Positions 43,961-51,538 of a stretch of DNA of 64,000 nucleotides are shown piece by piece (within the stretch, counting starts at the first letter, position 1; the number at the start of each line of letters is the position of its first letter). The translations under genes were made by a program, and so were the position numbers. A model generated the notes under the pieces. It was not told the origin of the DNA. It saw nothing but the letters and a program-made list of their open reading frames with translations, and made no database searches. The DNA lies in contig JBCBEC010000006.1 in the NCBI GenBank assembly GCA_038528965.1, positions 223,587-287,586 on the forward strand, in the 5' to 3' direction. Source of the stretch: Lewinella sp038528965 (GTDB lineage: Bacteria; Bacteroidota; Bacteroidia; Chitinophagales; Saprospiraceae).

Positions 43961-45910
43961 ATGAAAAATGTATGTCTAAAGCTTTTAGTCCTACTTCTAT
44001 TCTTCAGCGCCTGCCAAAAGGAGCAGTTAGATGAAGTAGCTAGTGTGCCTGAAAAGCAAATTGGGTGGGAAAAACAAAAACTACTCAACTTGGGTTTTGC
44101 GGAGGAAGATATTGAGGAGCGTGCTACCTATTTCATTGTACAGGGCGATATCGTTATCAATAAATCCACCTTACAGGAAATGCACATTGGCCACGATCAG
44201 GATGTCGTTGAGTTCCGGCAACGACGAACGCCATTCCTAGTAGATCCTAATATAATTACCGATATCCGGGTTCAAATTGACAATGGCTTTAATTCCGATT
44301 GGAATCAGCTTATTCGCCAGGCGCTTGATAATTGGAATACGGCCAATACGCCAGTCGTTTTTCGGGTGGTCAATACGAATCCGCACATCACCATCTATCC
44401 GGATACTTCGCCTGCGCTACCAGCCAGTCATTTCAATTTACAACCTGGAATTTGTGGTTTTGCAACAGGGCCAGATAACAATGGGAATCCAGGTCCTCTC
44501 GTGTCCATCAATAGGGATTCTCCGGGGATGACAAATAATGATCAGCGTATCTATGTGGTAACGCATGAACTGGGCCATTGTATAGGCCTGGTCCATACCG
44601 ACAGACCACTTGATGGGCCTCGTATCACTTGTACGCCGAACTTTGAGGCCGAATCAATTATGAATGCTGATCAATGTGGTAGAACGATTCCAATTAGTGC
44701 CAATGACGCCTTGGCGATAAGAAAATTATACGCCTGTAGTAATTGGGGAGGATGGACTGACCCGGAAGATCTGTCCTTGACGGGAGATATAACGGGCGAC
44801 CAAAAAGAAGAATTGGTATTGATCAACACCTCTTATTCAGGCGGCGCCATACGTACCCTGGATTTGACCAACGGGAATGACCTGAATTGGATCAACCATG
44901 GTAATTTTCAGGGGTGGATGGATCCTACTGACCGAGTATTTTTAGGCGATGTAGATGGTAATGGAAAGAAAGACCTCATTTTTCAAAATACCAGGTACCT
45001 GGATGGGGCTATCCGAGTGGTGGATCTCAGTTCGGGGAATACAATCAACAGTATAAGCCACGGTACTTTCCAAGGGTGGATGGATGACACAGACAAGTCA
45101 TTTGTGGGTGATGTAAATAATGATGGACGGGAAGATATGATATTGGTAAACGATAATCCAGGCACTACTGATGGTGCCATCAGAGTCGTTGATTTACTCA
45201 CCGGTAATACGATCACCACCATTAACCACGGAAATTTCCAAGGTTGGATGAATGCCTCGGATCGATTACTGCTGGGTGATGCCAATGGTGACGGAAGAGA
45301 AGACCTCATCTTTCAAAACACGAGCTACACCGATGGTGCCTTGCGTATTGTTGATCTCATGACAGGCCTAAATATTAACAGTATGAGTCATAATGATCCT
45401 TTAGCCGCTTTTCAAGGATGGATGGATGCAGCGGACAAGTCATTTGTGGGTGATGTGAATGCTGATGGACGGGAAGATTTGATATTGGTGAATAATGACC
45501 CCAGCACTACCAACGGGGCAATTCGAGTAGTTGATCTGATCAGCAAGACGACCATCAATACCATTAACCACGGAAATTTTCAAGGCTGGATAGACACTTC
45601 AGACCAACTGTTTATCGGTGATATCAATAACGATGGGAGAATAGATCTTGTATTTCAAAACACGGACTACTCCGGCGGAGCCTTGCGCGTAGTTGATCTA
45701 TTGACAGGCCTTAACATCAATAGCATCAGCCATGGCAGTTTCGGAGGTTGGATGGACAGCCCCGACAACGCTCACCTGTGCGATAGCGACGGGGATGGTG
45801 CTATGGACTTTTTGTTGATCAACAAGGATCCCAACAAATGCGGTGGCGTATTTCGGGCGGTAGACCTAATTCAGGAAACTGATCTATTGTGGATTGATTA
45901 CTGTGATTAA
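43961..45910 (+). CDS. HEIGH-type metallopeptidase lipoprotein with seven VCBS-like repeats
   Basis: The ATG at 43961 gives 649 residues with a lipobox (LLFFSAC). The peptidase domain has the zinc motif HELGHCIGLVH followed by SIMNADQCG, which fits the dual-action HEIGH peptidases (M57). After residue about 265 come seven repeats of about 50 residues, each beginning GW[MT][DN]..D and holding GD.[TN]GD...DL, VDL[ST]..N and I.HG.FQ (for example FQGWMDPTDRVFLGDVDGNG). These are VCBS/FG-GAP-like units that would make a seven-bladed propeller. There is no type IX tail. A lipid-anchored secreted protease is likely. Confidence 0.87.
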   Translation: MKNVCLKLLVLLLFFSACQKEQLDEVASVPEKQIGWEKQKLLNLGFAEEDIEERATYFIVQGDIVINKSTLQEMHIGHDQDVVEFRQRRTPFLVDPNIITDIRVQIDNGFNSDWNQLIRQALDNWNTANTPVVFRVVNTNPHITIYPDTSPALPASHFNLQPGICGFATGPDNNGNPGPLVSINRDSPGMTNNDQRIYVVTHELGHCIGLVHTDRPLDGPRITCTPNFEAESIMNADQCGRTIPISANDALAIRKLYACSNWGGWTDPEDLSLTGDITGDQKEELVLINTSYSGGAIRTLDLTNGNDLNWINHGNFQGWMDPTDRVFLGDVDGNGKKDLIFQNTRYLDGAIRVVDLSSGNTINSISHGTFQGWMDDTDKSFVGDVNNDGREDMILVNDNPGTTDGAIRVVDLLTGNTITTINHGNFQGWMNASDRLLLGDANGDGREDLIFQNTSYTDGALRIVDLMTGLNINSMSHNDPLAAFQGWMDAADKSFVGDVNADGREDLILVNNDPSTTNGAIRVVDLISKTTINTINHGNFQGWIDTSDQLFIGDINNDGRIDLVFQNTDYSGGALRVVDLLTGLNINSISHGSFGGWMDSPDNAHLCDSDGDGAMDFLLINKDPNKCGGVFRAVDLIQETDLLWIDYCD

Positions 45911-45954
45911 ATCTGATTGCGTAATCACACTCTAAGCATATCTTTCAATCGTAG

Positions 45955-45984
45955 TAGCCGTGACATCATCTGACGTCACGGCTA
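45955..45984 (+). terminator. Hairpin after the HEIGH peptidase gene
   Basis: TAGCCGTGAC (45955-45964) pairs with GTCACGGCTA (45975-45984) around a 10-nt loop, 45 bp after the stop. The T-tract is weak (TTG). Confidence 0.55.
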
Positions 45985-46108
45985 TTGCCGTTAGGTAGTT
46001 CCGACACACCCCATTGCCCATTTCCAGGTTCAGCTTGTGCTATTGCCTACCTCAATAATCAAGTCAATCGTTTTTATTTTGTATACTTCTTCAAAAGATC
46101 CCCCTATC

Positions 46109-46723
46109 CTATAAATGTAAAATATACCCGACTGATATTGCCCAATAACTACTATTCAACTCCCCTATTTTTTGAATGGTATCGCTTACATTTTTTAATT
46201 CCCCGTTTGGAATCAGGTTATATTCTAATCCAACTTTTAAACGTCGAACTTCAAAACCGGCTCGCAAATTAAGTCCTAGACGATTTTCAACATCTATCTC
46301 TTGGGTATTCCCCGTATTGGTATCCAGCAATTCTATTCCGCTTAATAAATAGTACCCTAAGCCTGAGCTAACGTAAAAGGAATAATCTCGACCTTTGTAA
46401 GTCAACTTATCTAGATAGTAGCTCAAATTTGGAGTAAGGAAAACTACCGCATTATCTTGACGTGTATCGAATTCATAACGAGTAACATCTTGAATATTAT
46501 AATTACTTGTATTCGTCACAAATCCGAATCTTACACCAGCATACAAACGCTTTGCTAGCCTTACTTTTGGTTCAAACCCAAGTAGTAAGCTCAAACCCTC
46601 AGAATCAGATTCTGACAAAGAGAAACCTGTTTCAATGGCAATCCTGAAATTAGATTGATCTTGAGCACAGAGGATTGAAAAACAGAAATTCAAAACAACC
46701 AACAAGACTATTCTTACAGCCAT
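46109..46723 (-). CDS. Outer-membrane beta-barrel protein
   Basis: The 204-residue product has a signal peptide (VVLNFCFSILCAQ) followed by a pattern of beta strands with aromatic ends (RLYAGVRFGFVTN, FYVSSGLGYYLLSG). It ends in SSYWAISVGYILHL, consistent with an 8-stranded barrel. It belongs to the general OmpA/OprB-like porin-fold group. The gene lies downstream of the LRR-Roco gene on the same strand with a gap of 126 bp. Confidence 0.75.
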   Translation of the reverse strand: MAVRIVLLVVLNFCFSILCAQDQSNFRIAIETGFSLSESDSEGLSLLLGFEPKVRLAKRLYAGVRFGFVTNTSNYNIQDVTRYEFDTRQDNAVVFLTPNLSYYLDKLTYKGRDYSFYVSSGLGYYLLSGIELLDTNTGNTQEIDVENRLGLNLRAGFEVRRLKVGLEYNLIPNGELKNVSDTIQKIGELNSSYWAISVGYILHL

Positions 46724-46849
46724 AATTAACGATCTTATCTGTTTAGCTTATTTTTTCATTTCTCCACAATAAATACGTTTAGCTGTAGCAGTTGAAAAGA
46801 GCATTTATCTATATATAATCCGGCGTCAAGATCGATTCTCATCATTACA

Positions 46850-49375
46850 TCAAAGTCTCGGCAACACCTTTTCTAGCTGCTTTTTAAAGTGCAATTGCAA
46901 ACCCTCAATATTTTTGTATACCGTATAGAAATGGCCTAATTCGTCTAGCTTATCCTTAAAGTCAAACAGGCTATTGGCGTCTTTTCGGTTAAGGCTGCTC
47001 GTGCTAATGGAAGCATCTTTAAAATAAGTATAAACCAAGGGTTTACCCGTTTTTTGGAACTGCCCGAAGGCGGTTTCAAATTCCTCCAGAGTGTACTTAC
47101 CCACTTTTGTGAAAAACAAACTGACAAAAACGTCCGAATGTTTAATTACATGATTGTACTCATCTTGTAATCTGGTTTTGGACATGGCGTCAATAGCGTT
47201 CTCCCAAATTTGGAGTTGAAGAAAGATGCCCTTCTTGTAGAGTTCTTGATTTTCACGGTGGATGAATATCTCAAATTGTTCTCGCTCTTCCTTTAATTCG
47301 TTAGAGGAGGCGAGAAATACTTTTATATGCCGCTGCGTACCGCGCCGATCAGTAGTTGTGGAGTAGCCATTGAGAATAGCTGTGACGGGCAAGTCTTCGT
47401 CTAATTCATCATGGTACCAAGGTTTATTCTTCATCTCTCGGTTAACGAGCCGCAAATAATCTAGCCAGTACCCTTGGTAGCGCACTTCCTGCTTGATCTC
47501 TAGCTGTGGGAACGGTTGGTGAAGCTTCCTAAAGGACTCCCGAATAGCATAAAGATAGCTACGTCCCTCCCCCTTATTTCCGATCACCTCAACGTGGATA
47601 TAATTTTTCCGAAAAGATTGGTACACCTTCGCGTGGCAAGATCCATTGGAAATATAGACGCCGCTCCGCCAGCGTTTCTCATCCACAATATCCTGGTGCA
47701 TTTCCACTATGAATCGGGTCATAAAGACATCCGGTGAGAAGTCATCATAGTTGTAACGGAAGTGCATAGAACCCTCACTGTTCCATTCAAAATCTGGCTC
47801 TACATCCTCAAAAAGGTCGGGAATAAAGTAGACATCCTTTTGCTCCTTAGCGGCATAACAGAGATCAAACTTTTTCATGAGCTCTAACAGGTAGGCGTGC
47901 CGAGCTTTGGGAAATTTCTTCTTAGGAAGGATTCTTTCAAGATCACTAATGTGCAATCGTCCCTTGGCTTGGTCCTTCACCTTAGGGTCGTTGATAATTG
48001 CGTACACCCCATCCATAATCCACTGTGGATTGATCACGTTGGTGTCAATCAAGCGTGGATCATCTACATAGCTCACTACGGCGCCAATCATACTCAGCAA
48101 CTTCAAGTTGCTTTTCCGCTCCTCCTCAGGTAGATCTTTTATAAACTCAAGATTTTCATATTCTTCGTAGGTAATAAAATCAACGCCATTTAACTCTAGC
48201 TTCTCCAGTGCCTCTTTAACCGTAAACCACTCCGGAGGACGTTGCTCAAACACACTCGGCATCAAGTCTTCATCGCTCACCACCTCTCGGATCTTATCCT
48301 TTAAGCTGGTAAGCAATTTAGCTGCCTTACCATCTTTACAATCTTTGATACTCGTTCTAATGAAACCAACAATATTGGGATAATCCCGCTCCAGGCTCTT
48401 CCGATCAAGATCGTGCGCGTCAAGGTCCACTTTGTTGATAACCACTAAAACTGGCGCTTGATTGCCGAGTTGGTTAGCTAACTTGAGCCAGTAGTTAAGT
48501 TCATTGCGCTCTCTGCGGGCAAGTGTGACCAGCACGTATAAAGTGCGCTCAGAGAAAAAGAATTGGTGGGTGCTGCGCATGAATTCTTGCCCGCCCAGAT
48601 CCCAGATATTGAGCCGAATATCTTTACCCTTAAAAGGGACGGTAAGTTGATTCCGCTCAATGCCATGGGTGGTTTTTATCTTTCTATTGATAGCCCCTTC
48701 TTTGATCCACTCAATCAGGTGAGTCTTACCATAATTACTTTCTCCAATGAAAATCACTTTGGCTTCGTGGATGGGTTGTAGGGTTCCCGCTTGCTGGGCT
48801 CTTTGCCATTTTAGGATTTCTTGGATTTGTTCTTGTAACGGAAGTGAGCTTACCTCAGAGCCCACTTGAAATTTATTCCCAGTAATTAAAAAACCAGTTT
48901 CTACCTTAGTCAGCTTACCTAGACTGACTGGAATTGAGGCAAGTTGATTATCATAAAAATAAAGGAGTCTTAAATTGGTCAGGTTACCAATAGATTCTGG
49001 AAGTATACTTAACCGATTATCCTGTATTTGTAGATTACTTAAATTAGTAAGTGCTCCAATATTTTCAGGGAGTTTCGATAATTGATTACTTGTTATAAAG
49101 AATTCTCTTAAGTTGGTCAATTCCCCAATAGATTCTGGTATAGTGGTTAGCTCATTCCTAGATAACCTCAGCCAAACCAAACTAGTCAAATCGCCAATAT
49201 TTTCAGGAATTTCCGTTAGCTGATTACTACCAACATCAAGCTTAGTCAAACTAATTAACTCAAATATTTCTTCTGGAAATTTAGCCATACCTAAACCAGA
49301 TAAATCTAGTTCAGTCGAGTTATTTCTCTTTACTGCCTCAATACGATCTAATGCTTCCTGATAATTTGGGTTCAT
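46850..49375 (-). CDS. LRR-ROC-COR GTPase with C-terminal TIR/DUF4062-like domain
   Basis: The 841-residue product has about six leucine-rich repeats (residues 20-170; LTKLDVGSNQLTEIPENIG). A ROC GTPase follows, with P-loop GESNYGKT (211-218), switch motif DLGGQE (259-264) and specificity motif NKVD (314-317). A COR-like region starts about residue 375 (PPEWFTVKEALEKLELNGVD). The last 150 residues read IKVFLASSNELKEEREQFEI and then KHSDVFVSLFFTKVGKYTLE, a TIR/DUF4062-like fold found at the ends of bacterial NLR- and STAND-like proteins. The layout suits a nucleotide-switch sensor that activates an effector domain. No signal peptide is present. Confidence 0.85.
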   Translation of the reverse strand: MNPNYQEALDRIEAVKRNNSTELDLSGLGMAKFPEEIFELISLTKLDVGSNQLTEIPENIGDLTSLVWLRLSRNELTTIPESIGELTNLREFFITSNQLSKLPENIGALTNLSNLQIQDNRLSILPESIGNLTNLRLLYFYDNQLASIPVSLGKLTKVETGFLITGNKFQVGSEVSSLPLQEQIQEILKWQRAQQAGTLQPIHEAKVIFIGESNYGKTHLIEWIKEGAINRKIKTTHGIERNQLTVPFKGKDIRLNIWDLGGQEFMRSTHQFFFSERTLYVLVTLARRERNELNYWLKLANQLGNQAPVLVVINKVDLDAHDLDRKSLERDYPNIVGFIRTSIKDCKDGKAAKLLTSLKDKIREVVSDEDLMPSVFEQRPPEWFTVKEALEKLELNGVDFITYEEYENLEFIKDLPEEERKSNLKLLSMIGAVVSYVDDPRLIDTNVINPQWIMDGVYAIINDPKVKDQAKGRLHISDLERILPKKKFPKARHAYLLELMKKFDLCYAAKEQKDVYFIPDLFEDVEPDFEWNSEGSMHFRYNYDDFSPDVFMTRFIVEMHQDIVDEKRWRSGVYISNGSCHAKVYQSFRKNYIHVEVIGNKGEGRSYLYAIRESFRKLHQPFPQLEIKQEVRYQGYWLDYLRLVNREMKNKPWYHDELDEDLPVTAILNGYSTTTDRRGTQRHIKVFLASSNELKEEREQFEIFIHRENQELYKKGIFLQLQIWENAIDAMSKTRLQDEYNHVIKHSDVFVSLFFTKVGKYTLEEFETAFGQFQKTGKPLVYTYFKDASISTSSLNRKDANSLFDFKDKLDELGHFYTVYKNIEGLQLHFKKQLEKVLPRL

Positions 49376-49545
49376 CGGCCTTAATTTCAGATGAAAGATT
49401 TTAGTGTTAGAACAAAGTTCCGAAATCTAATTACAATCCTGCTAAAACCTATAGTTGCTAGTTCCATGGAGCAGTATCCATAAATGATGTGGTGCGCATA
49501 GCCCTCATGAACATTTTGGGCCTTTATTAGCAGCCGATTTCTTTC

Positions 49546-50061
49546 TTATTCTTCATTTTTGAATCCATATATAATTGTTTGCATTCCTGCTATTTTCCAC
49601 TGCCCATTTTCTTTTTCCATTAATCTCGTTTCTCTTTTCAACCCTCTTTCCGAATCGTTTTGCTCATAACTTACCCATGCGCCATTTCCGTACAATCGAA
49701 CATCAATTGCATCAACCAAGGTTGGCAATGGAGCGGGTTCAGGATGCTCTACTATATAGGTTCTAACAAACTCATCGATTTCATTCCAACCCAAGGTTTC
49801 TGTCATGGTGCTATCGGCAAAATCCATGTAGGACTTGGTAACATATTTCTCATGTACCCATTTATCTTTCCAGCTTTGATAATCACGGTTAAAAGCGGCT
49901 TTGGTTTCATCGTTTAACACCTGCAATATTGCGGCTTTTTCTTCTTCAAATTTTTCTATTTGACGCTTAATTCCTTCTGCCTCTTCAGAAGTATCCTCTC
50001 CACAACCAACTTGAAAAGTTAAGATCGATGCTAGAATTAGGAGTAAAGTGCTATAGTTCAT
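49546..50061 (-). CDS. SnoaL-like lipoprotein
   Basis: The 171-residue product has a lipobox (LTFQVGC, Cys 20). A charged helical segment follows (EEAEGIKRQIEKFEEEKAAI), then an NTF2/SnoaL-like domain with WNEIDEFVRTYI and RETRLMEKENGQWKIAGMQT. The last block is common in stress-linked Bacteroidota lipoproteins. The gene lies just beyond the left palindrome of the 50.2-51.4 kb segment, on the same strand, and outside it. Confidence 0.7.
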   Translation of the reverse strand: MNYSTLLLILASILTFQVGCGEDTSEEAEGIKRQIEKFEEEKAAILQVLNDETKAAFNRDYQSWKDKWVHEKYVTKSYMDFADSTMTETLGWNEIDEFVRTYIVEHPEPAPLPTLVDAIDVRLYGNGAWVSYEQNDSERGLKRETRLMEKENGQWKIAGMQTIIYGFKNEE

Positions 50062-50142
50062 GTTCCTATTTTTTCTCTATTTAGTGCCAAGTGCTCGGAA
50101 GCGACAACTTTAGTCTGCACAGCGCAGAGCGAAGCGGAGCAT

Positions 50143-50211
50143 TGCGACAGCAACTCTGGCTACAGCGTCAGCCCGACCAAAGGAGGGTTGTCGCTGTAGC
50201 CAGAGTTGGGC
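50143..50211. repeat. attC-like palindrome, left border of the 1.2-kb segment
   Basis: CAACTCTGGCTACAGCG (50151-50167) pairs with CGCTGTAGCCAGAGTTG (50192-50208) around a 24-nt loop. The outer boxes differ: CAGCAAC (50148-50154) on the left and GTTGGGC (50205-50211) on the right. GTTGGGC fits the integron GTTRRRY box and lies 7 bp from the stop of the HAD gene. A 31-nt stretch ending at 50154 is repeated exactly at 51450-51480. Confidence 0.7.
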
Positions 50212-50218
50212 GAAGTCA

Positions 50219-50692
50219 TCATATACTTTTCCATTCATGTATTAATTCCCTTGCTTCATTCAACTTAGAGCTATCAAATCCAACTAATGGATATGTTCTT
50301 ATCCAGCTCTTTCTTTGTGTCTCATTCAATCCCTCTAGAGAGCTGTCATCATCTAAGATGATATAGTAATCAAAATGCTTCTCTGCCAGAAAGGCTTTGA
50401 TCTCATCACAGCGTTTCATTTTTGTTTCTCTGATTGGTAGAAAGCCACTTAGAGCTTTTCGTATTCCTCGATTGAAAAAGATTTCATCAAATTCCTTCTT
50501 AGTCTTTGTTGCCCTCCTACTCGAACTCAGCCATAACTGTATATCATTGCCTATCCAATCTAGTAATACTATGAAATTATCTACACAGTCTTGATTGAAC
50601 TCAGAATATCCATCCACATGAAGTATGTCTGACTGCCAACTAGGAGTCGTTATTAACACCCCATCTAAATCAAGTATCAGTGCACTTGTCAT
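50219..50692 (-). CDS. HAD-like hydrolase
   Basis: The 157-residue product has the HAD motif I (ALILDLDGVLI), motif II LSSSRR and motif IV YIILDDDSSLEG. It is short, without a large cap, so a small-molecule or protein phosphatase of the HAD type is likely. The catalytic Asp pair DLDGV is intact. It is AT-rich relative to its surroundings and lies with the lipoprotein gene inside the palindrome-bounded segment 50206-51436, its stop 7 bp from the left palindrome. Confidence 0.8.
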   Translation of the reverse strand: MTSALILDLDGVLITTPSWQSDILHVDGYSEFNQDCVDNFIVLLDWIGNDIQLWLSSSRRATKTKKEFDEIFFNRGIRKALSGFLPIRETKMKRCDEIKAFLAEKHFDYYIILDDDSSLEGLNETQRKSWIRTYPLVGFDSSKLNEARELIHEWKSI

Positions 50693-50742
50693 TGGTTTAT
50701 CCTCTTTAGTATATGGAGTACAAAGTTAGTTTCGTCCCTTAT

Positions 50743-51234
50743 TTAGATCATATCCTTTAAATCATATATAGTTAATTTATCTCCATCTATCACAATAACC
50801 TTATTGCCCTGTAATAAAAAATTCTCTGGCATATCGCCACCATCAATCAACTTATTTGTTTCACTACTCCAAGTTATCTGCTTTTCTTTCATTTCTTCAA
50901 AACGCCCTGCACTCAGATTCATCATTAACTTTCCATAATCTTCAAGGGTATATTTATTGACTCCGAGAGGAACATTATATGAATACACCGAATCAACCTT
51001 TCCATCAAAATCCAAAATATAGGATTCTGTCCTTAGGTACCTTCTTCCATTGAACCTGAACACACAGGACGTCGGTGAATTTGAACCATCGTCTTCACAA
51101 TTATCGGCGTTTGATTGAACAAACGCCCATTTAGCAGTTACCACTTTTTTCTTCTTCTCTTGGTTTAAGCAAGAGAATTGTGATACTGCAAGAAAAAATA
51201 TAAAAAGGTATCTACTCTTTAAGTGATATCTCAT
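50743..51234 (-). CDS. Unknown lipoprotein
   Basis: The 163-residue product has a lipobox (LFIFFLAVSQFSC, Cys 22) followed by a Lys-rich linker. The body is short and beta-rich (WAFVQSNADNCEDDGSNSPT, then CVFRFNGRRYLRTESY). I do not recognise a family. It lies with the HAD gene inside the palindrome-bounded segment, is AT-rich, and precedes the HAD gene by 50 bp on the same strand, so the two are probably co-transcribed. Confidence 0.65.
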   Translation of the reverse strand: MRYHLKSRYLFIFFLAVSQFSCLNQEKKKKVVTAKWAFVQSNADNCEDDGSNSPTSCVFRFNGRRYLRTESYILDFDGKVDSVYSYNVPLGVNKYTLEDYGKLMMNLSAGRFEEMKEKQITWSSETNKLIDGGDMPENFLLQGNKVIVIDGDKLTIYDLKDMI

Positions 51235-51266
51235 CTAGTTGCATTTTTGATAAGCTCTTCACTCAT

Positions 51267-51447
51267 TTCGCCCAACTTTCGGCTGCGACGCAGTCGCTTC
51301 CGGAGAGGGAAAAGGGGTTTGGGGCATAGCCCCAAAGTTTTTTCCCGCGTAGGATGCGATTGGCGTTGAGCCCCCGTTGTGCGAAGTGCTTCGCGCAGCG
51401 AAGTAACAAGCGCAACGGAGGCGTCGCAGCCGAAAGTTGCTGTCGCA
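51267..51447. repeat. attC-like palindrome, right border of the 1.2-kb segment
   Basis: CAACTTTCGGCTGCGACGC (51273-51291) pairs perfectly with GCGTCGCAGCCGAAAGTTG (51421-51439), 129 bp apart. The outer boxes are GCCCAAC (51270-51276) and GTTGCTG (51436-51442). They are the complements of the boxes at the left palindrome, but swapped between the two sites. The 129-nt spacer carries the terminator at 51318 and a GGATGCGATTGGCG repeat. Short open frames in this stretch are not called as genes. Confidence 0.7.
51318..51343 (+). terminator. Terminator-like hairpin inside the right palindrome
   Basis: TTTGGGGC (51318-51325) pairs with GCCCCAAA (51329-51336) around ATA and is followed by G and six T. 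On the minus strand it would also pair, with a T-rich run four bases on, so it may end the long 51.5-kb gene too. Confidence 0.7.
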
Positions 51448-51517
51448 GTGCAGAGCGAAGCGGAGCATTGCGACAGCAACGGCCGTTTACACGCACCCAA
51501 TTGCGCATAAACGACCG
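51436..51517. repeat. Additional palindromes between the right border and the PNGase F-like gene
   Basis: The first palindrome has 12-bp arms: GTTGCTGTCGCA (51436-51447) and TGCGACAGCAAC (51469-51480). A second, imperfect one follows: CGGCCGTTTA (51480-51489) and TAAACGACCG (51508-51517), one mismatch. It lies 22 bp from the stop of the next gene and looks like a decayed member of the same family. Confidence 0.6.
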
Positions 51518-51538
51518 TATAACCCGCAACAACGTCAA

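Noticed and set aside
44740..45900. Tandem DNA repeats in the HEIGH peptidase gene as a mobile or CRISPR-like array
   Set aside because: The repeats are in frame and encode propeller blades, so they are coding repeats.
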